Positions 8,493-18,149 are shown, counted from the first letter of the stretch. The stretch is DNA of 64,000 bases from Lachnoclostridium sp. An169 (GCF_002160525.1 NZ_NFKT01000015.1:1-64000); one strand, 5' to 3'. Notes: a model not told the origin generated them from the sequence alone. Numbers and translations are program-made.

Positions 8493-9743
8493 ATGGAACA
8501 GAAACTGCATACCCCCGAGGGCGTTCGGGATATATATAACAGAGAATGTGAGACAAAGCTTGCACTTCAGAGGGAGCTGGGAAATGTGCTTCATCTGTAC
8601 GGCTATCAGGACATACAGACGCCGACTTTTGAATATTACGACGTGTTCCGCAAGGAGATCGGATCGACTTCCACCCGGGAGCTTTACCGGTTTTTTGACC
8701 GGGAGGGGAATATTCTGTCACTGCGGCCGGATATTACGCCTTCCGTGGCACGGGCGGCGGCAACGCTTTTTGAGACGGAAGACTTTCCCATCCGTCTCTG
8801 CTATGTGGGAAATACGTTTATCAATCACAGCAGCTACCAGGGAAGGCTTAAGGAGAACACCCAGCTTGGCGCCGAACTGATCGGTCTGGACTCTATTGAA
8901 GCGGATACGGAGATGCTTGCCATGGTTGTGGACGGACTGAAAAAGACAGGGCTTACGGAGTTCCAGGTCAATGTGGGACATGTGGATTTTATCCAGAGCC
9001 TGATGGAATCCACAGGACTTGAGGAGGAAGAAAAGGAAGAGATCCGGACTCTGATCAACAACCGCAATTATTTCGGCGTGGAAGAGATTCTGGACAACCG
9101 CGGCGTGAAGGGAAGTGTCAAGAAGGCGTTCCAGATTCTGCCGGAACTGATGGGCGGTCCGGAGATCCTGGAGCAGGCTGCTGCCATTGCGCCCAATGTA
9201 AACGCCAGACTGGCCATCACCAGGCTGCAGCAGATCTATAAGCTGTTGAAAGCATACAGGGCGGAAGACCATGTCTCCTTTGACCTGAGCATGAACGGCA
9301 GCTACGGATATTACAGCGGTATTATTTTCCGTGCCTACACATACGGAACCGGGGATGCCATCGTGCGGGGCGGCCGATACGACCATCTCCTTGAAAAATT
9401 TGGAAGGAATACGCCGTCCATCGGTTTTGCCATTATTGTCGATGAGCTGATGAGCGCTCTTTCCCGGCAGAAGATCACGGTTGAGCCGGTACACAGGAAC
9501 CTGATCGTCTACACGGAAGCCACGGAGAACTGGGCAGTTTCCCTGGCGGGAAGTTTCCGCAGCAGAGGGAGAAATATTGTGCTGATCAAACGGGACAGTG
9601 AGGATACAAGGGAGAAGTTCGAGGAATATGCAAAACGTTCCTCCATTTCAAGCCTGATGTATCTGAGGGACGAACTGAAAATCGAGATGGTAAACCTGAC
9701 TACCGGAGAAGAAAAAACTGTGGATGCAAAGAAGCAGAAATAA
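8493..9743 (+). CDS. hisZ: ATP phosphoribosyltransferase regulatory subunit
   Basis: 416 residues. It is a class II histidyl-tRNA synthetase paralogue: the motif 2 region TSTRELYRFFDREG and the C-terminal catalytic-like segment YYSGIIFRAY and GGRYDHLLEKFG are present, but there is no anticodon-binding domain of the normal synthetase. HisZ partners with short HisG to give a hetero-octameric, histidine-feedback-regulated enzyme. First gene of the his operon; hisG follows 12 bp later. Confidence 0.93.
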   Translation: MEQKLHTPEGVRDIYNRECETKLALQRELGNVLHLYGYQDIQTPTFEYYDVFRKEIGSTSTRELYRFFDREGNILSLRPDITPSVARAAATLFETEDFPIRLCYVGNTFINHSSYQGRLKENTQLGAELIGLDSIEADTEMLAMVVDGLKKTGLTEFQVNVGHVDFIQSLMESTGLEEEEKEEIRTLINNRNYFGVEEILDNRGVKGSVKKAFQILPELMGGPEILEQAAAIAPNVNARLAITRLQQIYKLLKAYRAEDHVSFDLSMNGSYGYYSGIIFRAYTYGTGDAIVRGGRYDHLLEKFGRNTPSIGFAIIVDELMSALSRQKITVEPVHRNLIVYTEATENWAVSLAGSFRSRGRNIVLIKRDSEDTREKFEEYAKRSSISSLMYLRDELKIEMVNLTTGEEKTVDAKKQK

Positions 9744-9755
9744 AGGAGCATTGCT

Positions 9756-10403
9756 ATGAGATATTTGACATTTGCCCTCACCAAGGGGCGCCTTGCCAGC
9801 CAGACCATCGAGATGCTTGAAAAGCTCGGCATCACCTGTGAGGAGATGAAGGATAAGAATTCACGGAAGCTGATTTTTACCAATGAAGAGCTGAAGCTGA
9901 AGTTCTTCCTTGCAAAGGGGCCGGATGTTCCGACTTATGTGGAGTACGGCGCGGCGGATATCGGCGTGGTCGGAAAGGACACCATCATCGAGGAGGGCAG
10001 GAAGGTCCACGAGGTTCTTGACCTCGGGTTCGGAAAATGCCGGATGTGCGTGTGCGGCTATCAGGATGCGGCGGAGCTTTTGAAGCACCATGAGCTGATC
10101 CGGGTTGCCACCAAGTATCCGAAGATCGCAAAGGACTATTTTTATAATAAGAAACACCAGACTGTCGAGATCATCAAGATGAACGGGTCCATTGAACTGG
10201 CGCCTATTGTGGGGCTGTCCGAGGTCATCGTGGATATTGTGGAAACCGGTTCCACGTTAAAGGAGAACGGTCTTGTGGTTCTGGAGGAGGTCTGCCCGCT
10301 CTCCGCACGGATGATTGTCAATCCGGTCAGCATGCGGATGGAGAATGAGCGGATCCGGGAACTGATTACGAATTTGAGAAACCTGCTTCAGGAGGGAAAA
10401 TAA
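9756..10403 (+). CDS. hisG: ATP phosphoribosyltransferase, short form
   Basis: 215 residues, the short type that lacks the C-terminal ACT-like regulatory domain and needs HisZ. It starts MRYLTFALTKGRL, with YGAADIGVVGKD and the PRPP-binding segment EIAPIVGLSE-like EL/APIVGLSEVIVDIVETGSTL. It condenses ATP and PRPP in the first step of histidine synthesis. RBS AAAGGAGC; the next gene starts after 2 bp. Confidence 0.95.
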   Translation: MRYLTFALTKGRLASQTIEMLEKLGITCEEMKDKNSRKLIFTNEELKLKFFLAKGPDVPTYVEYGAADIGVVGKDTIIEEGRKVHEVLDLGFGKCRMCVCGYQDAAELLKHHELIRVATKYPKIAKDYFYNKKHQTVEIIKMNGSIELAPIVGLSEVIVDIVETGSTLKENGLVVLEEVCPLSARMIVNPVSMRMENERIRELITNLRNLLQEGK

Positions 10404-10405
10404 AA

Positions 10406-11701
10406 ATGCGTATTGAGAAACTGGATGAAAATACAAAGAGTAATCTTCTGGAAGATCTGCTCAGACGAAGCCCCAACAGCTACGGGCAGTATGAGGAGAG
10501 CGTTCAGGAAATTCTTCGTAATGTTAAGGAAAAAAGAGACGAGGCATTGTTTGCCTACACAAAGAAATTTGACGGTGTGGATATGGATCCGTCCAGTCTT
10601 GTCGTGACGAAGGAAGAGATCGATGAGGCGTACGGGATCGTGGGCGATGAACTGGTGGGGATTATCCGCCGGGCCCTGAAGAATATTGAATCCTACCATG
10701 CAAAACAGATGCAGTACAGCTGGTTCGACAGCCGTCCGGACGGGACGATCCTGGGACAGAAGGTGACTGCTCTCCAGAGAGTGGGTGTGTATGTACCCGG
10801 AGGAAAAGCAGCCTATCCGTCCTCTGTGCTGATGAATATCATGCCGGCAAAGGTGGCAGGCGTCGAGGAGATCATTATGGTGACGCCGCCCGGAAAGGAC
10901 GGAAAGGTAACTCCGACGACCCTAGTGGCGGCAAATGAGGCGGGGGCAGACCGGATCTACAAGGTGGGGGGAGCCCAGGCCATCGGCGCGCTCGCTTACG
11001 GAACGGAATCCATTCCGAAGGTGGACAAGATTGTGGGACCGGGGAATATTTACGTTGCCCTGGCAAAGAAAGCCGTATACGGTCATGTGAGTATCGACTC
11101 CATCGCCGGTCCCAGCGAGATTCTTGTGCTGGCGGATGAGACGGCCAATCCCCGCTATGTGGCGGCAGACCTGCTCTCCCAGGCAGAACATGATGAACTG
11201 GCAAGTGCCATTCTTGTCACGACGAGTATGAAGCTGGCTGAGAAGGTGTCCGCTCAGATCGATGAATTTTTAAAGGAACTCTCCAGAAGCGAGATCATCC
11301 GCAAGTCACTGGACAACTACGGGCATATCCTTGTGGCGGATACGCTGGGTGACGCCATTGACGCGGCGAACGCCATTGCGTCCGAACATCTGGAGATTAT
11401 GACGGCTAATCCCTTCGATGTAATGACGCGGATCCGCAACGCCGGAGCGATCTTTATCGGAGAGTACTCAAGCGAGCCTCTGGGCGATTACTTCGCAGGG
11501 CCCAACCACGTGCTTCCGACCAATGGGACGGCGAAGTTTTTCTCTCCCCTCTCGGTAGATGATTTTATCAAGAAATCGAGCATCATCTCCTATTCCCGGG
11601 AGGCGCTGGAAGAGGTGCATGAGGATATTGAGAAATTTGCAAAGGCTGAACACCTGACCGCACACGCGAATTCCATTCATGTGCGTTTTGAGGAGAAATA
11701 G
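10406..11701 (+). CDS. hisD: Histidinol dehydrogenase
   Basis: 431 residues. Family hallmarks seen: RVGVYVPGGKAAYPSSVLMN, GGAQAIGALAYGTESIPKVDKIVGPGN, SIAGPSEILVLADE, SQAEHDE (Zn ligands and catalytic region) and GPNHVLPT. It oxidises L-histidinol to L-histidine in two NAD-dependent steps. Full length, with no visible defects. Confidence 0.96.
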   Translation: MRIEKLDENTKSNLLEDLLRRSPNSYGQYEESVQEILRNVKEKRDEALFAYTKKFDGVDMDPSSLVVTKEEIDEAYGIVGDELVGIIRRALKNIESYHAKQMQYSWFDSRPDGTILGQKVTALQRVGVYVPGGKAAYPSSVLMNIMPAKVAGVEEIIMVTPPGKDGKVTPTTLVAANEAGADRIYKVGGAQAIGALAYGTESIPKVDKIVGPGNIYVALAKKAVYGHVSIDSIAGPSEILVLADETANPRYVAADLLSQAEHDELASAILVTTSMKLAEKVSAQIDEFLKELSRSEIIRKSLDNYGHILVADTLGDAIDAANAIASEHLEIMTANPFDVMTRIRNAGAIFIGEYSSEPLGDYFAGPNHVLPTNGTAKFFSPLSVDDFIKKSSIISYSREALEEVHEDIEKFAKAEHLTAHANSIHVRFEEK

Positions 11702-11716
11702 GCAGGAGGTAGCAGG

Positions 11717-12307
11717 ATGGAAGGAAGAACTGCGTCATGCAGCCGGAAGACGAAAGAAACCGACATAACGCTTACCCTGAACCTGGACGGGCAGGGGAAG
11801 ACAAAGATTGATACGGGAATCCCGTTTTTTGACCATATGCTGGACGGATTCGCCCGTCACGGGCTGTTCGATCTGGAGGTCAGCGTAAAGGGGGATCTGG
11901 AGGTGGACAGCCACCATACCATCGAGGATACCGGAATTGTACTGGGAAGTGCAATCGCCCGCGCTCTGGGCGACAAGGCCGGAATCCGCCGGTACGGATA
12001 TTTTATCCTGCCCATGGACGAGACGCTGGCGCTTGGGGCAGTGGATCTTTCCGGAAGACCCTATCTGAATTTTCAGGCAGAGTTTACCGTGCCCCGTCTT
12101 GGCGGAATGGACACGGAGATGGTGCGGGAATTTTTCTATGCCGTCTCCTACAGCGCAGCTATGAACCTGCATCTGAAGATCCTGGACCCGGGGAATAACC
12201 ACCATATGGCGGAAGCTCTGTTCAAGGCATTCGGAAAGTCCCTTGACATGGCGGTTTCCGAGGAGCCGAGAATCAGAGATGTCTGGTCCACCAAGGGGTC
12301 CCTGTAA
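11717..12307 (+). CDS. hisB: Imidazoleglycerol-phosphate dehydratase
   Basis: 196 residues, monofunctional IGPD with no HisB-N phosphatase. Metal-binding His motifs are visible as [22 protein letters not shown] and [27 protein letters not shown]. It dehydrates IGP to imidazole-acetol phosphate. Confidence 0.95.
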   Translation: MEGRTASCSRKTKETDITLTLNLDGQGKTKIDTGIPFFDHMLDGFARHGLFDLEVSVKGDLEVDSHHTIEDTGIVLGSAIARALGDKAGIRRYGYFILPMDETLALGAVDLSGRPYLNFQAEFTVPRLGGMDTEMVREFFYAVSYSAAMNLHLKILDPGNNHHMAEALFKAFGKSLDMAVSEEPRIRDVWSTKGSL

Positions 12308-12350
12308 GGAAATATACAACTGGAAAGCGAATAAAAGGAGATACAGAACT

Positions 12351-13634
12351 ATGAGTTATAAAAGACTGACTCCATGTATCTTCATTGACCGTGGAAAGGC
12401 AGTAAAATGGTTTGACGACAGAAACGTTGTCTCGGACGATGTCGTCGGACTGGCAAAAAAATACTGTGAGAGGGGCGCAGATGAACTGATTGTCTTCGAC
12501 CTCTCCAATTCGGATGAAGAACATGATGAATCAATTGATCTGATGAAGAAGATAAACCGGGTCATCAGCATCCCGATGACTGCCGGAGGAAATATAAGAC
12601 GGGCGGAGGATGTGAAAAAGATTCTCTACGCAGGCGCGAAGCGCGCCATGCTGAATTTCTCCAAGAAACTGTCCCTGGACCTGATCGAGGAAGTGTCCAA
12701 ACGTTTCGGAAAAGAGCGGATCGCCGTGTCCTTAAACGACTTTGACGCGCTGTTCAAGCAGCAGCATCTTCTGGAAGAATACAGCTCCGAACTGATATTC
12801 ATGCACAGGCTGGATCTGAATTCCGTGATGAATGTGACTAGCATTCCCTGCGTTGTGGTGACGGATACCATGGATGAGAGCGAGATCCTGCGCATCCTGA
12901 AGAGCGACGGGGTAAAAGGCGTTTCCGGTATGTTTATCAGCAGCGCAGATATGGATTTCAACCGCTTCAAGGAGATCTGTGCGGATGCGGGAATCCAGAT
13001 GACGTCCTTTGAGAGCCTGATGGATTTCAGTGAATTCAAACTGAATTCGGACGGTCTGATCCCTGTGATTGTCCAGGATTACAAGACCAACGAGGTGCTG
13101 ATGATGGCGTACATGAACGAGGAAGCTTTTGAACATACCGTGAAGACGGGAAGGATGACCTACTTCAGCCGCAGCCGTCAGAGCCAGTGGGTAAAAGGCG
13201 AGACATCCGGACATTTCCAGTATGTGAAATCTCTGACCATCGACTGCGACAAGGATACCCTGCTTGCCAAGGTAGAACAGGTGGGAGCCGCCTGCCATAC
13301 AGGGAACCGCTCCTGTTTCTACACGACGATTGTGGGCGCGGACTATGACGCGAAAAATCCGCTTCAGGTATTCGAGTCCGTGTATGACACGATTGTGGAC
13401 CGCAGGCTTCATCCAAAAGAGGGATCTTATACCAATTATCTGTTTGATAAGGGAATCGACAAGATCCTGAAGAAAGTCGGCGAGGAGGCGACTGAGATCG
13501 TCATTGCCGCGAAGAATCCCAATCCGGAGGAGATCAAGTATGAAATCTGTGATTTCCTCTATCACGCCATGGTGCTCATGGTTGAGCGCGGCGTGACCTG
13601 GGAAGATATTACAAGCGAGCTGGCAGACAGGTAG
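12351..13634 (+). CDS. hisIE: HisF-like domain fused to HisIE (phosphoribosyl-AMP cyclohydrolase / phosphoribosyl-ATP pyrophosphatase)
   Basis: 427 residues from the ATG at 12351 (AAAAGGAG upstream). Residues 1 to about 218 align well with His[14 protein letters not shown] matches GIDELVFLDITAS of Thermotoga HisF, and IPMTAGGNI matches the phosphate loop. The two catalytic Asp positions, however, are Phe11 (in CIFID) and Asn129 (in SLND). Residues about 225-325 are HisI with the DxDxD metal motif (D298, D300, D302) and Cys at CHTGNRSC. Residues about 340-427 are HisE ([14 protein letters not shown]). The HisIE half should catalyse steps 2 and 3; the HisF-like half looks catalytically dead. 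hisA, hisH, hisC and a canonical hisF are not in the window. Confidence 0.88.
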   Translation: MSYKRLTPCIFIDRGKAVKWFDDRNVVSDDVVGLAKKYCERGADELIVFDLSNSDEEHDESIDLMKKINRVISIPMTAGGNIRRAEDVKKILYAGAKRAMLNFSKKLSLDLIEEVSKRFGKERIAVSLNDFDALFKQQHLLEEYSSELIFMHRLDLNSVMNVTSIPCVVVTDTMDESEILRILKSDGVKGVSGMFISSADMDFNRFKEICADAGIQMTSFESLMDFSEFKLNSDGLIPVIVQDYKTNEVLMMAYMNEEAFEHTVKTGRMTYFSRSRQSQWVKGETSGHFQYVKSLTIDCDKDTLLAKVEQVGAACHTGNRSCFYTTIVGADYDAKNPLQVFESVYDTIVDRRLHPKEGSYTNYLFDKGIDKILKKVGEEATEIVIAAKNPNPEEIKYEICDFLYHAMVLMVERGVTWEDITSELADR

Positions 13635-13678
13635 ATCGGTAAGCTTGAAAATTAAGAGCGGAAATAAAGTTCTAAGAG

Positions 13679-13732
13679 AAAATGCAGGAGAATAATTTAT
13701 TGCAAAGGACAGTAAATGAGCTCCTGCATTTT
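13679..13732 (+). terminator. his operon terminator
   Basis: A 12-bp stem, with AATGCAGGAG (13681-13690) and CTCCTGCATT (13721-13730) extended by two A-T pairs, a 30-nt loop, then a T-rich tail. The large loop is unusual but the position, 45 bp after the last his gene, fits. Confidence 0.7.
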
Positions 13733-13800
13733 TCTGTAATCCGTGGGATGCAGAAATGGAAAGCCGGAAAAGCTGATGCGGGAACCGGGAAGGAAATGTC

Positions 13801-14121
13801 ATGAATGATTCGGAAATGCGCAGGAGAGAACTGCTCCGGCAGACAAGGAAACTTTACGACGAACACCGGGATGTGCCTGCTGTGCATCCCCGGTATGGAA
13901 ATATCTATCACAGTCTCTATGAAAACAGTGAAGAGGAGAGCCGGCCGTCCGGCGGCAGCTTTTACATACGCCTGGTGATCGGGATTCTGTGCTTTATCTT
14001 TTTCGTGTACATGGATCAGAACGGGACGTCTGTAGCAGAGGTGGACAGCACGGCGATCGTGGATCAGATCGGGGCGGATTTCGATGTGGAGGCGGTGAAA
14101 GAGGCATGGGGAGAACTGTGA
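13801..14121 (+). CDS. Hypothetical single-pass membrane protein
   Basis: 106 residues, RBS GGGAAGGAAATG before the ATG. A charged N-terminal 55 residues is followed by one hydrophobic helix (about 60-77, IRLVIGILCFIFFVYM) and a short acidic C-terminus. The charge pattern suggests an N-in anchor. No domain recognised. It sits between the his terminator and its own terminator, so it is probably a small separate transcription unit. Confidence 0.65.
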   Translation: MNDSEMRRRELLRQTRKLYDEHRDVPAVHPRYGNIYHSLYENSEEESRPSGGSFYIRLVIGILCFIFFVYMDQNGTSVAEVDSTAIVDQIGADFDVEAVKEAWGEL

Positions 14122-14123
14122 CG

Positions 14124-14151
14124 ATCACCCGGGATTTCCCGAGTGATTTTT
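14124..14151 (+). terminator. Terminator after the 106-residue gene
   Basis: ATCACCCGGGA and TCCCGAGTGAT pair with a single mismatch, followed by a run of six or more T. Confidence 0.75.
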
Positions 14152-14200
14152 TGACCGTGTTTTTTCATATGTATCCCTGTATACAGCAGAAAATAAGACT

Positions 14201-14229
14201 TTGACAGATGATAATGCATATAGTACAAT
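14201..14229 (+). promoter_or_regulatory. Promoter of the radical SAM / rng operon
   Basis: TTGACA (14201-14206), 17 bp, TACAAT (14224-14229); 54 bp before the chosen start at 14283. Confidence 0.8.
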
Positions 14230-14282
14230 TAAGGACAGGCAAAAAATGAATGAAATATAGAATGAAAAATAAGGAATTGAGT

Positions 14283-16148
14283 ATGAGAAAACTGGCTTTA
14301 AGTGATGATATTTTATTAAAAGTAGAAAAACCTGCCCGCTATATCGGCGGCGAGGTGAATTCGGTGATGAAGGACAGGGAGCAGGTGGACATCCGGATTG
14401 CCATGTGTTTCCCTGATGCGTATGAAATTGGCGAATCTCATCTGGGAATCAAGATCCTTTATGACATGTTCAACCGGCGGCAAGACGTCTGGTGCGAGCG
14501 TGTCTATTCGCCGTGGCTGGACCTGGACAAAATTATGCGGGAGGAGAATATTCCCCTTTTTGCGCTGGAGTCCCAGGATCCGGTACGTGATTTCGATTTT
14601 CTGGGGGTTACGATCCAGTTCGAGATGTGCTACACGAATATTCTCCAGGTTCTGGAGCTGAGCCATATCCCGCTCCATGCATCTTTGCGGACAGATGAGG
14701 ATCCTTTTGTGATCGGCGGGGGTCCATGTGCATATAATCCGGAGCCTCTGGCAGAGTTTTTTGATCTGTTTTATGTCGGCGAGGGAGAGACCGCTTATGA
14801 TGAGCTTTTTGACGCCTATAAAGAATGGAAGCAAAGCGGCGGAAGCCGGAGGGAATTTCTGGAGAGGGCGGCACAGATTGAGGGCATCTATGTGCCGGCC
14901 TTCTATGATGCAGAGTACAACGAAGACGGTACGCTGAAGTCCTTTACACCCAACAATGTGCATGCTCCTGCCGTGGTGAAAAAGCAGGTGGTTATGGATG
15001 TGACAGACGCACCGTATCCGGAGAAACCGGTGGTGCCTTTTATCAAGGCAACCCAGGACCGGGTGGTGCTGGAGATCCAGAGAGGATGTATCCGCGGATG
15101 CCGTTTCTGCCAGGCGGGCATGATCTACCGTCCCACCAGGGAGAGAAATGTGGAGCGCCTGAAAGAATATGCGCGTGCCATGCTCAAAAGCACCGGCCAT
15201 GAGGAGATTTCTTTGAGCTCCTTAAGTTCCAGTGATTATTCGGAATTGAAAGAACTGGTACTTTTCCTGATCGATGAGTTCAAGGATAAAGGGATCAATA
15301 TTTCTCTTCCGTCCCTGCGGATCGACGCTTTTTCTCTGGATGTGATGAGCCGGGTGCAGGATGTGAGGAAGAGCAGCCTGACCTTTGCTCCGGAAGCGGG
15401 GTCCCAGAGAATGCGTGATGTGATTAACAAGGGGCTGACGGAGGAAGATATTCTGGAAGGCGCCGGACAGGCATTCGAGGGAGGATGGAGCAAGGTAAAG
15501 CTCTACTTCATGCTCGGACTGCCTACGGAGACAGAGGAGGACATGAAGGAGATCGCACGGCTTTCGGACAGAGTGGCGCGCAGATATTATGAGATTCCCA
15601 AGGATCAGAGAAACGGGAAGTGCCAGATCACGGCAAGTTCCTCCTTCTTTGTTCCCAAGCCGTTTACCCCGTTCCAGTGGGCATCCATGTATCCGGCGGA
15701 GGAGTATGTGAGAAGGGCTTCCATCGTGAAGCACGAGTTCCAAGAGCAGTTGAACCGGAAGAGCCTGAAATACAACTGGCATGACGCGGAAGGTACGGTT
15801 CTGGAAGGCGTGATGGCACGGGGAGACCGGAAAGTGGGCGCTGTGATTGAAGAGGCTTACCGCCTGGGCTGTCTGTTCGATTCCTGGACAGAGAGTTTCC
15901 GCAGCGACCTGTGGATGCAGGCGTTTGAGAATACCGGAGTGGATATTGACTTTTACAACCTGAGGGAGAGAAAGCCGGACGAGCTGTTCCCCTGGGATTT
16001 CATCGATACCGGCGTGAGCAGGAAGTTTTTATACCGGGAGTGGGAGCGTGCTATGAAAGGCGAAGTGACGCCGAACTGCCGGATGCAGTGTTCCGGCTGC
16101 GGCGCGGCAAAATTCGGAGGAGGTGTCTGTTATGAAGGCAAGAATTAA
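14283..16148 (+). CDS. TIGR03960-family B12-binding-type radical SAM protein
   Basis: 621 residues from the ATG at 14283, chosen because AAGGA lies 7 bases upstream and the family begins near MRKLALSDDILLKV; an in-frame ATG at 14250 would add 11 residues. The N-terminal part is cobalamin-binding-domain-like (VDIRIAMCFPDAYEIGESHLG). The central radical SAM domain has CIRGCRFC (CxxxCxxC). A Cys-rich C-terminus (CRMQCSGCGAAKFGGGVC) may hold another metal. Function unknown. It overlaps the DUF2344 gene by 17 bp; in many Clostridia the two occur together and can be fused. Confidence 0.88.
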   Translation: MRKLALSDDILLKVEKPARYIGGEVNSVMKDREQVDIRIAMCFPDAYEIGESHLGIKILYDMFNRRQDVWCERVYSPWLDLDKIMREENIPLFALESQDPVRDFDFLGVTIQFEMCYTNILQVLELSHIPLHASLRTDEDPFVIGGGPCAYNPEPLAEFFDLFYVGEGETAYDELFDAYKEWKQSGGSRREFLERAAQIEGIYVPAFYDAEYNEDGTLKSFTPNNVHAPAVVKKQVVMDVTDAPYPEKPVVPFIKATQDRVVLEIQRGCIRGCRFCQAGMIYRPTRERNVERLKEYARAMLKSTGHEEISLSSLSSSDYSELKELVLFLIDEFKDKGINISLPSLRIDAFSLDVMSRVQDVRKSSLTFAPEAGSQRMRDVINKGLTEEDILEGAGQAFEGGWSKVKLYFMLGLPTETEEDMKEIARLSDRVARRYYEIPKDQRNGKCQITASSSFFVPKPFTPFQWASMYPAEEYVRRASIVKHEFQEQLNRKSLKYNWHDAEGTVLEGVMARGDRKVGAVIEEAYRLGCLFDSWTESFRSDLWMQAFENTGVDIDFYNLRERKPDELFPWDFIDTGVSRKFLYREWERAMKGEVTPNCRMQCSGCGAAKFGGGVCYEGKN

Positions 16149-16911
16149 GTTCAGGAAATACGGGGCGCTTCGTTTTATCGGACATCTCGATGTGATGCGC
16201 TTCTTTCAGAAAGTGATGCGGCGGGCAGACATTCCCATCGCATTTACCGGGGGATACAGCCCGCATATGATTATGTCTTTTGCCAGTCCGCTGGGAATCG
16301 GACTCTCCAGTGACGGCGAGTATTTCGATATCGAGCTGACTGAACCGATCAGCAGCAATGAGGCAGTGCGGCGGATGAATGAGGCGTGCGTAGAAGGAAT
16401 CGAAGTGTTAAGCTTCCGGAAAATCTCCGACGAGAAGAAGATGACCGGCATGACGATTCTTGCAGGGGCGGACTATCTGGTTTCCCTCAGAAAAGGGACA
16501 CTGCCGGATGACTGGAAAGAAAAGTTCAGGGAGTTTATGTCTATGCCGGAGATCCGGATCGTCAAACAGACAAAGCGGAGCGAGAGGGAAGTGGATATCC
16601 GGCCGCTGATCTATCAGTGGGAGCTCCGGGGAGACGATATTTTTCTCCAGCTTGCAGCGGGAAGTTCGGAGAACCTGAAACCGGATCTGGTGATGGAGGC
16701 GTTCATGGATTATGCCGGGATTGGCGCCGCGGATACGGAAACTGTGAAGAATGGCGGCGGGACAGAAGACGCCGGCGGTGGGCATGAGACTGGCGAAGAG
16801 CGGGAGATGCCCGTGTTCTCATATCACAGGCTGGAGATGTATGCAGACTGCGGGAAAGACGGGGAGCGCAGACTTGTGACTCTGGAACATCTGGGGGAAG
16901 AACTGGAATGA
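16132..16911 (+). CDS. TIGR03936-family (DUF2344) radical-SAM-linked protein
   Basis: 259 residues. The ATG at 16132 is preceded by GGAGGAGG; a GTG at 16123 is also in frame. It begins MKARIKFRKYGALRFIGHLD, with FTGGYSPHMIMSFASPLGIG, the conserved N-terminal block of the family found next to or fused with TIGR03960 radical SAM proteins. A low-complexity Gly/Glu stretch (about residues 205-225) separates a short C-terminal tail. It likely acts with the upstream protein on an unknown substrate, possibly RNA. Its stop overlaps the rng start (ATGA). Confidence 0.85.
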   Translation: MKARIKFRKYGALRFIGHLDVMRFFQKVMRRADIPIAFTGGYSPHMIMSFASPLGIGLSSDGEYFDIELTEPISSNEAVRRMNEACVEGIEVLSFRKISDEKKMTGMTILAGADYLVSLRKGTLPDDWKEKFREFMSMPEIRIVKQTKRSEREVDIRPLIYQWELRGDDIFLQLAAGSSENLKPDLVMEAFMDYAGIGAADTETVKNGGGTEDAGGGHETGEEREMPVFSYHRLEMYADCGKDGERRLVTLEHLGEELE

Positions 16912-18101
16912 AACGAAAGATTCTGATTGAAAAAACGGAACATCAGATCCGCACCTTCTTTCTGGAGGATGATGACATCGTGGAGATCCACTGTGCTTCG
17001 GATGACGGGGATGGAAAGAGACGTCATCTGATCGGGGACATCTATATTGGAAAAGTCAGGAATATTGTGCAGAATATCGGCGCTGCTTTCGTGGAAATCG
17101 AGAGCGGCGTGAACTGCTATTATGACATGAAAGAGTGCGGAACAGCTCTTTTTACGAATAAAATCGGGAAAAAGCCTCTCTGCATCGGTGACGAGCTTGT
17201 GGTACAGATCAGCAAGGAGGCGGTAAAGACGAAGGCGCCGACCGTGACAAGCAATATCAGCTTTACCGGGAGATTTGCCGTGCTGACCCATGGGAATACG
17301 AGGATCGGTGTATCGTCGAAGCTGCCACGCAGCCTGAGGGATGAGTATAAACAGCGCCTGAAGGAACTACAGAACGACCGTTTCGGCATTATAGTCCGCA
17401 CTAATGCAAAGGATGCGGATTTCAGAGAAGTGATTGAGGAGATTGAGCGTCTGCGCAGCGAATACGAGAAGATCGTGGAGACTGCTCCGATGCGGGTGTG
17501 CTATTCCTGTCTCAAATCAGCGCCGCCGTCCTATATTTCAGACCTGAAGAATGTCTATATGGAAGGAATGGAAGAGATTATCGTTGGAGATAAGGGATTG
17601 TATACAAGTATACGAAATTATTTTGAGGTGGAAATACCGGATAAACTTGGACTTTTAAGGCTCTATGACGATGAGAAATTCCCCCTTGGAAAGTTATACA
17701 GCACACAGACTGCCCTGGAGAAAGCTCTGGGAGAGAAGGTCTGGCTGAAACACGGCGGTTATCTGGTGATACAGCCTACGGAAGCGCTTACTGTGATCGA
17801 CGTCAACTCCGGTAAAAATATCGGGAAGGCGAAAAATGAAGAGGGAATCTTCAGGATGAATCTGGAGGCAGCCCGCGAGGCGGCACGTCAGATCCGTCTG
17901 AGGAATCTCTCCGGAATTATCATCATCGACTTTATCAATATGGAATCGGAAGAAAATGTCAGCTCTTTTTTGAAAGAGTTCCGAACATTCCTTGCCGCAG
18001 ATCCGATCCAGACTACGCTGGTGGATATGACACCGCTGAATCTGGTGGAGGTGACCCGGAAGAAGGTGCGGCGGCCATTATATGAGCAGGTAAGATTATG
18101 A
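16908..18101 (+). CDS. rng: Ribonuclease E/G family protein
   Basis: 397 residues. An S1-like RNA-binding region (about 40-120: GDIYIGKVRNIVQNIGAAFVEI) is followed by an RNase-H-like catalytic domain with VIDVNSGKNIGK and IIIDFINM carrying the two Mg-binding Asp. The protein ends at TRKKVRRPLYEQVRL, the point where E. coli RNase E/G continue into the CxxC zinc-link that dimerises the enzyme; that link is absent. Start ATG overlaps the previous stop. It processes and decays RNA. Confidence 0.9.
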   Translation: MKRKILIEKTEHQIRTFFLEDDDIVEIHCASDDGDGKRRHLIGDIYIGKVRNIVQNIGAAFVEIESGVNCYYDMKECGTALFTNKIGKKPLCIGDELVVQISKEAVKTKAPTVTSNISFTGRFAVLTHGNTRIGVSSKLPRSLRDEYKQRLKELQNDRFGIIVRTNAKDADFREVIEEIERLRSEYEKIVETAPMRVCYSCLKSAPPSYISDLKNVYMEGMEEIIVGDKGLYTSIRNYFEVEIPDKLGLLRLYDDEKFPLGKLYSTQTALEKALGEKVWLKHGGYLVIQPTEALTVIDVNSGKNIGKAKNEEGIFRMNLEAAREAARQIRLRNLSGIIIIDFINMESEENVSSFLKEFRTFLAADPIQTTLVDMTPLNLVEVTRKKVRRPLYEQVRL

Positions 18102-18149
18102 ACGGGTAAAATTATGGACTGGTGAAATTTTATAAGCAGGTGAACTTAT
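18084..18149 (+). repeat. Four degenerate 16-18-bp tandem units
   Basis: Units at 18084-18099, 18100-18115, 18116-18131 and 18132-18149 share the pattern (A/G)(A/G)(A/C)NGGTRAAATTAT. The first covers the rng stop and the last supplies the ribosome site and start of ybaK. Each repeats a GGTGAA or GGTAAA core before a TTAT or TTTT. Confidence 0.6.

Noticed and set aside
12732-13802. 356-codon minus-strand open frame
   Set aside because: Antisense to the HisF-like/HisIE gene and crosses the his terminator; no domain recognised.
14250-14282. Upstream ATG for the TIGR03960 protein
   Set aside because: The ATG at 14283 has a spaced AAGGA and fits the family N-terminus.
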